Positions 53,390-62,333 of a DNA stretch of 64,000 bases are shown one piece after another. Under the pieces are notes generated by a model. It was not told the DNA's origin, ran no database searches, and saw only the letters and a list, made by a program, of their open reading frames with translations. The translations under genes and the position numbers were made by a program. Location: assembly GCA_047605645.1 (NCBI GenBank), contig JASGFJ010000002.1, positions 62,001-126,000 of the forward strand, in the 5' to 3' direction. This DNA comes from UBA1309 sp047605645 (GTDB lineage: Bacteria; Bacteroidota; Bacteroidia; Bacteroidales; Dysgonomonadaceae). Numbering within the stretch: position 1 is the stretch's first letter; each line of letters opens with the position of its first letter.

Positions 53390-54037
53390 TTGGACATTTA
53401 TTTATCATCAGCTTATCTGGCTCCGATAGAATATTATGCTGCGATTGCGAGCGCAGAAAAAGTATATCTGGAGCAATGGGATAATTATGTGAAGCAGACT
53501 TACCGCAATCGTTGTTCGATTGTTGCAGCCAATGGTCGAATGCCTTTGTCGGTGCCGGTCGAAAAGCCACAGAGTGCTAAATGCCTGACAAAAGATATTC
53601 GTATTGCAGAACATGGTAATTGGAGGCATCTTCATTGGGTATCTATTGTCTCTGCTTACAATTCGACTCCTTTTTTTGAATATTACGAAGATGAAATCAG
53701 GGCTTTTTATGACCGGAAATTCGATTTTCTGTTTGACTTTAATGAGCAATTGCGTGAGTTGATTTGTTCGTGGATTGATATAGAGACATCTCATATTCAT
53801 TATACGGATGAATTCAAGGTTGATTTTGCGCCGGACGAATTGGACTTGAGAGAGCGCATTCATCCCAAGAAGGATTGGCGTGAAACCAATTCACTTTTTG
53901 TGCCTACTCCTTATTATCAGGTTTTTCAGGAGCGTTTCGGGTTTATTCCCAATCAGAGCATCATCGATTTGGTATTTAATATGGGAAATGAAAGTATACT
54001 TGTTTTGCAGAAATCAAAATCGGGCAGATACTGTTGA
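53390..54037 (+). CDS. WbqC-like family protein
   Basis: This 215-residue protein (from TTG 53390) has the WbqC signature LSSAYLAPIEYYAAIASAEK, YVKQTYRNRC and HLHWVSIVSAYNSTPFFEYY. WbqC relatives occur near O-antigen and surface-polysaccharide genes and their reaction is unestablished. No ATG lies upstream of the conserved N-terminus; TTG 53339 (232 residues) is the alternative, but it adds a non-conserved lead and TTG 53390 places the start immediately before the conserved DIYLSSAYL. It is the last gene of the dapB-lepB-lepB paralogue cluster. Confidence 0.82.
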   Translation: MDIYLSSAYLAPIEYYAAIASAEKVYLEQWDNYVKQTYRNRCSIVAANGRMPLSVPVEKPQSAKCLTKDIRIAEHGNWRHLHWVSIVSAYNSTPFFEYYEDEIRAFYDRKFDFLFDFNEQLRELICSWIDIETSHIHYTDEFKVDFAPDELDLRERIHPKKDWRETNSLFVPTPYYQVFQERFGFIPNQSIIDLVFNMGNESILVLQKSKSGRYC

Positions 54038-54132
54038 AGTTATCCACCCGGTGTGCTTTTGGCTGATTGTTAGTGCCGAATAATAAGTTCCTGCTTGCCT
54101 CAGTCGTATTGTTGTCCTAAAAGACTTATTCT

Positions 54133-54738
54133 TCAGTTGCAACGTTTTCTTGACTGTGTTCCCAAGTATCCGCCATGATGCCTTTTGGCATATTCATCAA
54201 TGGTAAATCCGATTTTTTTCATAGCTCCCACTACCAGTATGTCGCCAATCACAGTCATTACAGTGGTAGAAGTTGTCGGAGACATTCCCAACACACACAC
54301 TTCTTTGGGATTGCCTGTTGCGAGGCAAATATTGGCTTCCTGAGCTAATTCGCTTTCCGGATTGCCGGTGATAACGATGAATTGGATATCTGCTATCAAA
54401 TGCCGTGATAAGGCGATCAACTCTATAATTTCACGTGTTTTTCCTGAATTGGATATCACCAACATGACATCATTTTCCTGTAAGATACCCAAATCGCCAT
54501 GCTGCGCTTCACTTGGGTGTAGAAAGACGGCCGGTGTACCTGTGGAGCTGAAGGTTGTCGCTATATTTTGTGCAATTTGTCCCGCTTTCCCCATACCGGA
54601 AGTGACTAATTTTCCTTTTTTTCGATGCACATGTTCAATAATCAGTTCAATAGCTTTCTCAAAATGATCCGTTACCGGGATATTGAGTACTGCATTTGCT
54701 TCTGCCTGAAGTAGATCTTTGATTTCTTCCTGATTCAT
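54133..54738 (-). CDS. SIS-domain phosphosugar isomerase (arabinose-5-phosphate isomerase-like)
   Basis: This 201-residue SIS protein has GMGKAGQIAQNIATTFSSTG, EAQHGDLGILQENDV and ISNSGKTREIIEL, as in KdsD/GutQ arabinose-5-phosphate isomerases that make the Kdo precursor. It lacks the two C-terminal CBS domains of KdsD; SIS-only isomerases are known in Bacteroides. It ends soon after the HGGYLG segment where the CBS region would begin. It is the last gene of the gcvH-purE-SIS minus-strand run (purE ends 98 bp upstream). Confidence 0.85.
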   Translation of the reverse strand: MNQEEIKDLLQAEANAVLNIPVTDHFEKAIELIIEHVHRKKGKLVTSGMGKAGQIAQNIATTFSSTGTPAVFLHPSEAQHGDLGILQENDVMLVISNSGKTREIIELIALSRHLIADIQFIVITGNPESELAQEANICLATGNPKEVCVLGMSPTTSTTVMTVIGDILVVGAMKKIGFTIDEYAKRHHGGYLGTQSRKRCN

Positions 54739-54835
54739 GATGGCTGATACGTTGAATATAGAAAAGAAGATGTTCGTCGTTGACAGTTTTATCCGAACCG
54801 AACACCTTCTTGGATTTATTAAAGAGGCAAACTGC

Positions 54836-55342
54836 TTAATTTACTTTAAACTTGTACTCAACTTTGCTGAGTTCTTCATTTGCCTTTACTATTTTTTTCT
54901 TCAAGCTTTCCTTATGAGCTTCAAGCTTGACCTGAAGCTTTTCGTCACCTGTTGCGATAATCTGTAATGCCAGAATAGCTGCATTCTGGGCGGCATTGAT
55001 TCCGACTGTTGCTACCGGAATTCCGGGAGGCATCTGCACGATGGCCAGAAGTGCGTCTAACCCATCAAGCGAAGAATTGATGGGAACACCGATGACAGGA
55101 AGGGTTGTCATGGAGGAAATTACTCCGGGAAGATGAGCAGCCATCCCGGCGGCGGCGATAATTACTTTGATTCCTTTTTCCTTGGCTCCTTTCGCAAATT
55201 GTTCCACTTGTTCGGGAGTGCGGTGTGCAGATAGAGCATTCATCTCGAATGGAATTTCCATCTCATCGAGAAACTTAGCTGCTTTTTCCATAATAGGGAG
55301 ATCGGAAGTGCTTCCCATAATGATACTTACGAGTGGTTTCAT
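54836..55342 (-). CDS. purE: 5-(Carboxyamino)imidazole ribonucleotide mutase
   Basis: PurE converts N5-CAIR to CAIR in purine biosynthesis. The 168 residues carry IIMGSTSDLPIMEKA, NALSAHRTPEQV (catalytic His) and AAGMAAHLPGVIS with the CAIR-binding loop. It follows gcvH with a 17-bp gap on the same strand, so it is co-transcribed with it. The partner PurK is not in this window. Confidence 0.95.
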   Translation of the reverse strand: MKPLVSIIMGSTSDLPIMEKAAKFLDEMEIPFEMNALSAHRTPEQVEQFAKGAKEKGIKVIIAAAGMAAHLPGVISSMTTLPVIGVPINSSLDGLDALLAIVQMPPGIPVATVGINAAQNAAILALQIIATGDEKLQVKLEAHKESLKKKIVKANEELSKVEYKFKVN

Positions 55343-55359
55343 CTACCTGTTGTAATTTT

Positions 55360-55740
55360 TTATTTACCAATAATTGTTCTGTATTCAGCAGTATTCAACA
55401 GAGATTCGATTTCGGAAGAGTCATTGATTTTCACTTTGATGATCCATCCTTTTCCATAAGGATCCTGATTGACCAATTCGGGAGTGTCATTCAATTCTTC
55501 ATTGAATTCGATGATTTCACCTGAAACGGGCAGAAATAAATCAGAAACTGTTTTTACAGCTTCGATACTTCCGAATACTTCTTCTTTTGCAATTGTTTCA
55601 CCAATACTGGTCACGTCGATGTAAACAATTTCACCAAGTTCATCCTGAGCGTAATCTGTGATTCCGACAGTGGCAATGTCTCCCGAGAAACTTACCCATT
55701 CATGGTCTTTTGTGTATTTTACGTCTTCTGGAAAATTCAT
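55360..55740 (-). CDS. gcvH: Glycine cleavage system H protein
   Basis: GcvH is the lipoylated carrier protein of the glycine cleavage system. The lipoyl-attachment Lys lies in GSIEAVKTVSDLFLPVSG, in the hammerhead fold (VGITDYAQDELGEIVYIDV). The 126 residues are normal. A -7 element lies about 60 bp upstream, and purE and the SIS gene follow. The P and T proteins are not in this window. Confidence 0.96.
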   Translation of the reverse strand: MNFPEDVKYTKDHEWVSFSGDIATVGITDYAQDELGEIVYIDVTSIGETIAKEEVFGSIEAVKTVSDLFLPVSGEIIEFNEELNDTPELVNQDPYGKGWIIKVKINDSSEIESLLNTAEYRTIIGK

Positions 55741-55800
55741 AATTTCTATTTATTATTAGTTATTTAATGCTGGATATTATCAAATTAGTTGTTTCTCTCG

Positions 55801-55808
55801 CAAAGATA
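55801..55808 (-). promoter_or_regulatory. -7 promoter element of gcvH-purE-SIS
   Basis: TATCTTTG on the minus strand, about 60 bp before the gcvH start; it fits TAnnTTTG. Confidence 0.55.
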
Positions 55809-55888
55809 CATTTATTCATCATTCTTTATCTATTTTGCGATTAAAAAAACGTGTATATTTTATTGGGGGTACATACCGAATAATGTTG

Positions 55889-56548
55889 CTAACTGAAAAA
55901 TGCAATACGTATATATAAAAACAAAAAAGAAGAAACAAAGGCGACTAGCCATCCCGTGATGAACCCTCCGTATACTTGCCGGGTGGTATATTTTTGTGAT
56001 GATAGCTGTAGCGAAGCGAGTAATCCTGCAACAAGAAACATAAAGATAAAGAGCATAAACGGATTTTCTCCCTTGATGAAATAACAGATTCCCATTGTCG
56101 AACCCAGCAGTCCACCGATGCCGGCCAGGTGACCGCTCATGTTTTTATAAATGCGGAAAATACCTGTAATCAGGAGAACAATAGAAGAGGCGACCAGCAG
56201 GCTGATGTACCAGATCGGCATTCCGAGCCGGGAGAAATAAAATAGAAGGATAGATAAAAAAATGAAAGAGCAGATGTAGGGTAAAAATCGTGTGCCGGCC
56301 TCAGAGTGGGGGTCGTTTTTGTAGATCTGTCTGGCGAGCTTTGCCAATAACGCAGGAAATACGTAAGAGGCAATGGCGACCAACAGCAAAAAACGAAAAC
56401 TTTGGAACAGGCTGACAAAATAGATGTCAGAATAAAAAAAAGGAAGGATCGATGCGTATAAAGGCATCAATAAAGGTTGAAAAGCCTTTTCTGAGAGATG
56501 TTGTAATAGTTTAGTCATAAAATTGATGTTCCATTTGTTGCTAATCAT
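55889..56548 (-). CDS. PAP2-like integral membrane protein
   Basis: This 219-residue protein has about six hydrophobic segments (such as LFQSFRFLLLVAIASYVFPA and YICSFIFLSILLFYFS). The C-terminal part has the KNMSGHLAGIGGLLG and YTTRQVYGGFITGW elements that resemble the SGH and R/H-x-Q-V segments of type 2 phosphatidic acid phosphatases, but the other PAP2 motif (K-x6-RP) is not visible, so catalytic activity is doubtful. It lies 4 bp after rpoN and is co-transcribed. ATG 56518 (residue 11) is an alternative start. Confidence 0.65.
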   Translation of the reverse strand: MISNKWNINFMTKLLQHLSEKAFQPLLMPLYASILPFFYSDIYFVSLFQSFRFLLLVAIASYVFPALLAKLARQIYKNDPHSEAGTRFLPYICSFIFLSILLFYFSRLGMPIWYISLLVASSIVLLITGIFRIYKNMSGHLAGIGGLLGSTMGICYFIKGENPFMLFIFMFLVAGLLASLQLSSQKYTTRQVYGGFITGWLVAFVSSFLFLYIRIAFFS

Positions 56549-56552
56549 TCCT

Positions 56553-58007
56553 TTATATTTGCTTCCGAAGCCGTGCCACCGGGATACTCATTTGTTCCCT
56601 GTATTTTGCAATCGTGCGTCGTGCAATAATATACCCTTTTTCTTTTAGGATGTCTACCAGTTTGTCATCAGTGAGAGGCTTCCGCGCATCTTCTTCTTCG
56701 ATGGATTCTTTGAGTATTTTTTTGACCTCACGGGATGAAATTTCCTCCCCCGCATCGTTCTGCATAGACTCCGAAAAGAAGTATTTTAAAGAATAGATGC
56801 CAAAATTCGTCTGTACATACTTACTATTTGTTACTCTCGAAATAGTTGAGATGTCGAAGCCTGTTTTTTCTGCCACATCTTTAAGAATCATCGGGCGAAG
56901 CATCATTTCATCTCCTGTCAGGAAAAAATCATACTGAAGGTCGATAATTGCCTGCATGGTTCGTTGTAAAGTGTCCTGACGTTGCTTGATGGCATCGATA
57001 AACCAACGAGCCGAGTCCAGCTTTTGTTTTACAAAGAGCATTGTGTTTTTGACATCGCTGGAAACTCCTTTTTTGTTTTCGGCGTATCCCTGAAACAATT
57101 CCGAATATTCCCGGCTGATCTTCAATTCGGGAATGTTCCGCTGATTCATACTCAGGTATACTTCTCCGTTTAGGCTTTCAACGATGAAGTCAGGTATTAC
57201 GGTGTTGAGCGTTGTGGTGAGAGAATCCCCCCATGTATTTCCCGGTTTGGGATTCAGTGTGATGATTACATCGATAGCATCTTTCAAATCATCTTCTGTG
57301 ATTTCAAATTTCTTGATAATCCGATCGTAATGCTTTCGGGAGAACTCGTCGAAACATTCGGTCAGGATGGCTATGGCTGTATACACTGCCGTGGTTTGTT
57401 CTATCCTCTTGAGTTGGAGAAGCAGGCACTCCTGCAGGTTTTGAGCTCCTACGCCTGCCGGCTCGAAACTTTGTACGACATGTAATATTTTCTCCAAATG
57501 ATTTTGAGCAATATCGATGTTCTGTTGAAAGAGCAAATCGTCGCTTATGGCTTGAAGAGGACGTTCGAGATATCCATTTTTGTCAATATTCCCTATAATG
57601 TACTGGGCAATTTTGCGTCCTGTCTCATCCAATTCCACAAGCCCTAATTGCTCCAGCAGATATTCGTGAAGCGATTCGCTTACAGAGAAGGGAATATCTT
57701 CTTTCTGTTCATATACCGATCGGTTGTTGTCGTTCAGCCGGTAATCCGGTATATCGTCTTCGGTGAGATAATCTCCCAGGGTAATGTCTTCCTGTGTTGT
57801 GTCACCTCCGTCATCGTTTACATCCGGTTCGTCCTCGTTTTGGAAAGAGTCGTCTGCCCCTTCCTCCAATGCGGGATTATCTTCCAGCTCTTGCTTAATG
57901 CGTTCTTCAAGTTCTAAAACAGGAAGTTCGGTCAGCTTGATGACCTGCATTTGCAAGGGTGATAATTTTTGTGTCTGCTTTAGCTGTAACTGTTGTTTTA
58001 GAGCCAT
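56553..58007 (-). CDS. rpoN: RNA polymerase sigma-54 factor
   Basis: RpoN directs RNA polymerase to -24/-12 promoters and requires AAA+ activators. The N-terminal Gln-rich region I (LQLKQTQKLSPLQMQ) binds activator, the acidic region II is at residues 45-90, the core- and DNA-binding regions follow (STISRVTNSKYVQTNFGIYS), and the RpoN box is intact (ARRTIAKYREQ near the C-terminus). The 484 residues are normal. A -7 element lies 25 bp upstream. No sigma-54 activator gene is in the window. Confidence 0.96.
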   Translation of the reverse strand: MALKQQLQLKQTQKLSPLQMQVIKLTELPVLELEERIKQELEDNPALEEGADDSFQNEDEPDVNDDGGDTTQEDITLGDYLTEDDIPDYRLNDNNRSVYEQKEDIPFSVSESLHEYLLEQLGLVELDETGRKIAQYIIGNIDKNGYLERPLQAISDDLLFQQNIDIAQNHLEKILHVVQSFEPAGVGAQNLQECLLLQLKRIEQTTAVYTAIAILTECFDEFSRKHYDRIIKKFEITEDDLKDAIDVIITLNPKPGNTWGDSLTTTLNTVIPDFIVESLNGEVYLSMNQRNIPELKISREYSELFQGYAENKKGVSSDVKNTMLFVKQKLDSARWFIDAIKQRQDTLQRTMQAIIDLQYDFFLTGDEMMLRPMILKDVAEKTGFDISTISRVTNSKYVQTNFGIYSLKYFFSESMQNDAGEEISSREVKKILKESIEEEDARKPLTDDKLVDILKEKGYIIARRTIAKYREQMSIPVARLRKQI

Positions 58008-58031
58008 CTTCGTTGTATCTGAATGTTATTA

Positions 58032-58039
58032 CAAAGATA
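58032..58039 (-). promoter_or_regulatory. -7 promoter element of rpoN
   Basis: TATCTTTG on the minus strand, 25 bp before the rpoN start, in the divergent gap with the LTA-synthase-like gene. Confidence 0.55.
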
Positions 58040-58131
58040 ATAATTGTTTTGAATTCCCTGATTTAATAATAAGGTGAGTTAAAGGATCGCCTATAATGTA
58101 CTTGATGCTACTGTGCCAGGGAAAATAATTC

Positions 58132-58139
58132 TATCTTTG
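58132..58139 (+). promoter_or_regulatory. -7 promoter element of the LTA-synthase-like gene
   Basis: TATCTTTG matches TAnnTTTG, about 34 bp before ATG 58173. Its position supports that start over the upstream in-frame GTG at 58113, which it follows. Confidence 0.6.
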
Positions 58140-58172
58140 TTAAAAAGAAAAGCTATCCTGAGCGTTTGTGAT

Positions 58173-60008
58173 ATGAAAGAAAAAATTTGGTTGTTTTTTA
58201 GAACCTATGTTCTGTTTATTGTATTATTTGAGTTTCAGCGGATTGTTTTCATGCTGTGTTATCATCATTTGTATGCAAATTCGAGTTTGGTAGATTATGG
58301 CCAGGTTTTATATCATGGACTTCTTCTGGATGCTTCTGTTGCCGGTTATCTGACGGCTATACCGGGACTTTTGCTGGTATTATCTGTCTGGGTACTTCCC
58401 CAAATTATTCGCCGGATTCAGCAAGTCTACTTTTCAGTTGTTTCAGTCATTTTGTCGGTTATTCTGATTTTGGACCTGGTGCTGTATGGATTTTGGGGTT
58501 TCAGACTGGATACTACTCCGTTTTTCTATTTTCTAAGTTCTCCTCAAAATGCGATAGCCAGTGTCAGTATCTGGTTTGTTATTTTAGGCGTTGTCGGTGT
58601 CTTGTCTTTAGCCTTTGTTTTTCGATGGATATTCCATAGGACCTTGCTGGTTGGAGTCAAAGAGTCTCTTCCTTTACGCAAACGCAATCAGCTGGCTGTT
58701 GTACTTTTTGTTTTGACCGGCCTTTTGTTTATTCCTATCCGGGGAGGAGTGACGACTTCGACAATGAGTATTGGACAAGCGTATTTCAGTGATAATATCG
58801 TATTGAATCATGCTGCTGTTAATCCGGTTTTCAGTTTACTGGAGTCTTCAATGAAAGAAATGAATTTCAAGAAACAATTTCGTTTCTTTGACGAAAACAA
58901 GGCCGGCCGTCTTTTCTCGACAGTTGTGAATAAAGATCCTTCGGCAGCCGATTCTGTTCCCGAATTATTTACGGTAAGACGTCCCAATGTAATATTTATT
59001 ATCATGGAAAGTTTCATGTCTAAGACGATGGCTACTCTGGGTGGGTTACCCCATGTTGCTATTCATCTCGACGAAATAGGTAAAGACGGAATATTGTTTA
59101 CAAATATGTATGCCAATAGTTTTCGTACCGACAGAGGAACAGTGTCTATCTTAAGTGGATATCCGGCACAGCCGACCACCAGTATTATGAAATATCCCAA
59201 GAAAACCCAAAGTCTGCCATCCATTCCACGAACCTTGAAAGGGGTAGGCTATGATTTGCGGTATTATTACGGAGGAGATATTAATTTTACAAACCTGAAA
59301 TCGTATCTGGTCTCGATGGGATTCAATAATATTATCTCTGATAAGGATTTCCCTTTATCTAGCCGAATGAGTAAATGGGGAGTTCATGATCACCTTTTGT
59401 TTGAACGCGCACTTGCAGATATCAAAGCCGGGATGAAACAACCTTTTATGACTGTAGTACAGACATCAAGTAGCCACGAACCGTACGATGTGCCTTTTCA
59501 TCGCCTGCAGGATAAGTACTTGAATTCTGTTGCATATACTGATAGTTGTATCGGGCAGTTTATTCATCATTTGAAAGCATCACCTGTATGGAAAAATACA
59601 GTGATAGTGCTCGTCCCAGATCATGCGACGCATTATCCTCAATCCATCAAAGACAATACTCCTGAAAGATATCAAATCCCTTTGATATTTACCGGAGGAG
59701 CCGTGAAACAGCCTTTACGGATTGCTACTTACGGCTCCCAGATAGATATTGCGGCTACTTTATTGTATCAGTTGGGAGTTAGTTCAAAAGATTTTACATT
59801 CAGTAAGAATATGCTGAATCCATCTAATCCTCATTTTGGATTCTTTACATTTCCGAACTTTTTTGGTTTTGTTACAGAAAACAGTCAGACTGTTTATGAT
59901 AATGATTTGAAAAATACGTCTTTGTTGAAGGGGCCGGATGCACAACGGAATGAAGAGCGCGGAAAAGCGCTCCTGCAGAAACTGTATGAGGACTTATCCA
60001 ATCGATGA
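58173..60008 (+). CDS. LTA-synthase-like sulfatase family membrane enzyme
   Basis: This 611-residue protein has about five N-terminal membrane helices (residues 5-215), then a periplasmic alkaline-phosphatase-fold domain (about 270-600). The metal/nucleophile motifs are RPNVIFIIMESFMS, NSFRTDRGTVSILSGYPAQP (candidate nucleophile Thr in RTDRG), QTSSSHEPYDVP and VLVPDHATHYP. In Gram-negative Bacteroidetes such proteins transfer phosphoglycerol or phosphoethanolamine-type groups to envelope glycans or lipids, not teichoic acid; the substrate here is not known. The start at ATG 58173 is supported by the promoter just upstream. Confidence 0.9.
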   Translation: MKEKIWLFFRTYVLFIVLFEFQRIVFMLCYHHLYANSSLVDYGQVLYHGLLLDASVAGYLTAIPGLLLVLSVWVLPQIIRRIQQVYFSVVSVILSVILILDLVLYGFWGFRLDTTPFFYFLSSPQNAIASVSIWFVILGVVGVLSLAFVFRWIFHRTLLVGVKESLPLRKRNQLAVVLFVLTGLLFIPIRGGVTTSTMSIGQAYFSDNIVLNHAAVNPVFSLLESSMKEMNFKKQFRFFDENKAGRLFSTVVNKDPSAADSVPELFTVRRPNVIFIIMESFMSKTMATLGGLPHVAIHLDEIGKDGILFTNMYANSFRTDRGTVSILSGYPAQPTTSIMKYPKKTQSLPSIPRTLKGVGYDLRYYYGGDINFTNLKSYLVSMGFNNIISDKDFPLSSRMSKWGVHDHLLFERALADIKAGMKQPFMTVVQTSSSHEPYDVPFHRLQDKYLNSVAYTDSCIGQFIHHLKASPVWKNTVIVLVPDHATHYPQSIKDNTPERYQIPLIFTGGAVKQPLRIATYGSQIDIAATLLYQLGVSSKDFTFSKNMLNPSNPHFGFFTFPNFFGFVTENSQTVYDNDLKNTSLLKGPDAQRNEERGKALLQKLYEDLSNR

Positions 60009-60018
60009 AAGGAAATAA

Positions 60019-60669
60019 TTAAATGTAGTATTCAGTCGGGTCGATAATCCCGGCTCGCATGGCATGCTTGGTCGCTTCATGCACATTGTTGACATCCAGT
60101 TTGCGGAAAATATTTTTCCGGTGGGTTGTCACCGTATGAAAACTCAGATTCCGTTCTGCTGCAATCTCTTTTGTGGTCTTTCCTAATGCGATGGCTTTCA
60201 GGATCTCTTTCTCTGTAGCCGTGAGTGAACTGTCCGGCTTTTCTTTCTCGCTTTTATTGAAACTCACTACCTGGTTGCTGATTCTGGGGCAGATAAATCT
60301 CTCATTGCGTAAGGCATACATAAAAGCGGATAGAATTTCCTGAAGAGAAGACGTTTTCAGGACAATGCTGAACGACTGTCCTTCATAGATGATTCTGCGA
60401 AGAAAATCGTCTGTTAAGGATTCCGAAAACAGAATCCATGAGCTCTTGGGGAAACGCTCACTGATAATCAGCATTTCGTCTACACTTCCAAAGTCAAAGA
60501 GAGGATAATCGATGATGACGATGGAGTCTCCCTTCTTGATGAGCTGAACAATCAGTTCTTTTTTGCTTAGGAAAGTTCCCGCGATGTTGATGCCGTTGAT
60601 ATTCGATATCAAATGTTTAATGCCGGCCTGGGTGATTTCCTGTAAATCCGAAATTATTAAATCTCTCAT
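60019..60669 (-). CDS. LuxR-family DNA-binding response regulator
   Basis: This 216-residue protein has an N-terminal receiver-like domain (LIISDLQEITQAG, putative phosphoacceptor Asp in VIIDYPLFDF, Lys in VLKTSS) and a C-terminal LuxR helix-turn-helix (LTATEKEILKAIALGKTTKE, LSFHTVTTHRKNIFRKL). The N-terminal acidic pocket is thin (one Asp where two acids are usual), so phosphorylation is likely but not certain. No sensor kinase is in the window. It lies 28 bp after nhaA on the same strand, so the pair may be linked in ion/pH homeostasis (inference). Confidence 0.85.
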   Translation of the reverse strand: MRDLIISDLQEITQAGIKHLISNINGINIAGTFLSKKELIVQLIKKGDSIVIIDYPLFDFGSVDEMLIISERFPKSSWILFSESLTDDFLRRIIYEGQSFSIVLKTSSLQEILSAFMYALRNERFICPRISNQVVSFNKSEKEKPDSSLTATEKEILKAIALGKTTKEIAAERNLSFHTVTTHRKNIFRKLDVNNVHEATKHAMRAGIIDPTEYYI

Positions 60670-60697
60670 TTCTAGAAAGTGTTATTACAATGTTGTT

Positions 60698-62029
60698 TTA
60701 TTTTTTTACCGGCTTAGGTAAAACTTTGTTTAGTATCAGGTAGCCAGCTATACCTGAAACTAAAGTTCCGATGAGTATTCCGACTTTTGCCTGACTTAGC
60801 AGTTCCGGATAATTTTTAGCAAACGACAGGTTCGCAATAAAAAGCGAAACTGTAAATCCGACTCCTCCCAGCATGCAGATGCCTGCTATGGATTTCCAAT
60901 TTGCCGCATTCGGTAGAGCGACTATTCCTAATTTCGTGAATATCCATGTGAAAGAAAACAGGCCGACAAATTTTCCGACAATTAGTCCGAAAGCTGTAGC
61001 CCATGTGACTATACCTATCATTTCCTCATTTCCTCCCAGATAGACACCTGCATTTGCAAAGGCAAACAAAGGCATGATAAAATAATTTACCGGTATTTGC
61101 AATTTATCTTCAAAATATTGAAGAGGTGAAATCACCCGGTCGGAATATTCTTCCATGTCTTTCAATATCTGTATTTGTTTATTGCTGATGACGTTCTTCT
61201 GTATGTTTTGTGCATCAAAAAGGGAAATACATTCCCGGGCTCTATCTACGTATTTTTTTACATCCAGGCGAGGGTGAGCGGGGATGGTGAATGCTACAAG
61301 TACTCCAGCTATGGTGCTATGAATACCGGATTGAAGAAAAAAATACCAGGTAGCAATGCCGAACAAGATATAAATGCTTTTGGTCATTACTCCCCAATAA
61401 TTAAAGGCGGCAAGGGTCGCAATGAAGGCAAATCCTATAAGCAGGCTTATGGAATCGATGTGAGCAGTGTAGCCCATTGCGATGACCAGTATTCCGCCTA
61501 TGTCATCTACTACAGCAAAAGCCGTAAGAAATATTTTCAATCCTAACGGAACCCGATTGCCCAGGAGGCTGATGATGCCCAGAGAAAAAGCAATGTCGGT
61601 CGCCATCGGAATCGCTACGCCTGTGGATGCCGGATGTTGATGAGCAAACAAGTAATATACCAATACCGGAACCAACATTCCTCCGGCGGCTACAAGAACC
61701 GGGAGCGAGGCTTTTTTTACCGACGATAATTCTCCAACTAACAGTTCTCGTTTGATTTCCAACCCGACAAGGAAGAAGAATATTGCCATCAAGCCGTCAT
61801 TAATAAATGCGGATAGAGAGAGAGGGCTTCCGTGGTGGCTGAAGAGATTGAAATTCCCTATTTGCAATGATATCGGATAAACCCAGATATCGTTGTAGAA
61901 ATTGTGCCAGGGAGAATTTGCTGCACACATAGCAAGCAAAGCCACAATCATTAGGAGAATACCTCCGTTAATCTTGTAGAGGAAAAATTTTTTTAAAGTG
62001 TAATTTGTGGTTCTCCTTGGGTTTTGCAT
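60698..62029 (-). CDS. nhaA: Na+/H+ antiporter NhaA
   Basis: NhaA exchanges Na+ for H+ across the inner membrane to regulate pH and sodium. The family motifs FFFLVGLEIKRELLVGEL, AGGMLVPVLVYY and VAIPMATDIAFSLGIISLLG (paired Asp-region of the ion site), plus AVVDDIGGILVIAMGY with its tandem Asp, are complete. I chose ATG 62029 (443 residues) over the longer frame to 62086, because a TAnnTTTG promoter element at 62056-62063 falls inside that extension. The C-terminal region is intact. Confidence 0.95.
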   Translation of the reverse strand: MQNPRRTTNYTLKKFFLYKINGGILLMIVALLAMCAANSPWHNFYNDIWVYPISLQIGNFNLFSHHGSPLSLSAFINDGLMAIFFFLVGLEIKRELLVGELSSVKKASLPVLVAAGGMLVPVLVYYLFAHQHPASTGVAIPMATDIAFSLGIISLLGNRVPLGLKIFLTAFAVVDDIGGILVIAMGYTAHIDSISLLIGFAFIATLAAFNYWGVMTKSIYILFGIATWYFFLQSGIHSTIAGVLVAFTIPAHPRLDVKKYVDRARECISLFDAQNIQKNVISNKQIQILKDMEEYSDRVISPLQYFEDKLQIPVNYFIMPLFAFANAGVYLGGNEEMIGIVTWATAFGLIVGKFVGLFSFTWIFTKLGIVALPNAANWKSIAGICMLGGVGFTVSLFIANLSFAKNYPELLSQAKVGILIGTLVSGIAGYLILNKVLPKPVKK

Positions 62030-62055
62030 TGTCTTTCTTAAAGATAGAATAGCTG

Positions 62056-62063
62056 CAAATGTA
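62056..62063 (-). promoter_or_regulatory. -7 promoter element of nhaA
   Basis: TACATTTG on the minus strand, with a TTGC about 20 bp upstream of it as a possible -33 element. It implies a leader of about 20 nt and supports the start at 62029. Confidence 0.6.
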
Positions 62064-62201
62064 TGTAGAATCTGTCTTTTTTGCAAGAATATATGTAGAG
62101 GTATCTCCTCAAATTTGATACTGAAGATATGAAGGAACGTTTGTGTATGATATTTCGAAAGATAAGGACTTGTTGAAGGTTTTTTGTTCGTGCCGGATGT
62201 A

Positions 62202-62244
62202 AAGAGCTAAAGTTCTCTTTTTTTTCAAAAAAACTTTAGCTCTT
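62202..62244. terminator. Hairpin downstream of the DUF4488-like gene
   Basis: A perfect 13-bp stem (AAGAGCTAAAGTT with AACTTTAGCTCTT) has a loop of T/A-rich sequence that could extend it. It lies about 90 bp past the stop of the minus-strand gene and is the only candidate terminator there. Confidence 0.55.
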
Positions 62245-62333
62245 CGTGAAAGATATTGGTGTGTTTTCCTCTTTGTAACAGCTTTGTTTTGAGTGAATAA
62301 CCCAAAATTGAAACTTCGTTTTTTTTATATTTA

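Noticed and set aside
58113..58172. GTG start 60 bp upstream of the LTA-synthase-like gene
   Set aside because: A promoter element at 58132-58139 falls within the extension, so transcripts would begin after it.
62030..62086. Longer nhaA start at 62086
   Set aside because: The -7 element at 62056-62063 lies inside the extension.
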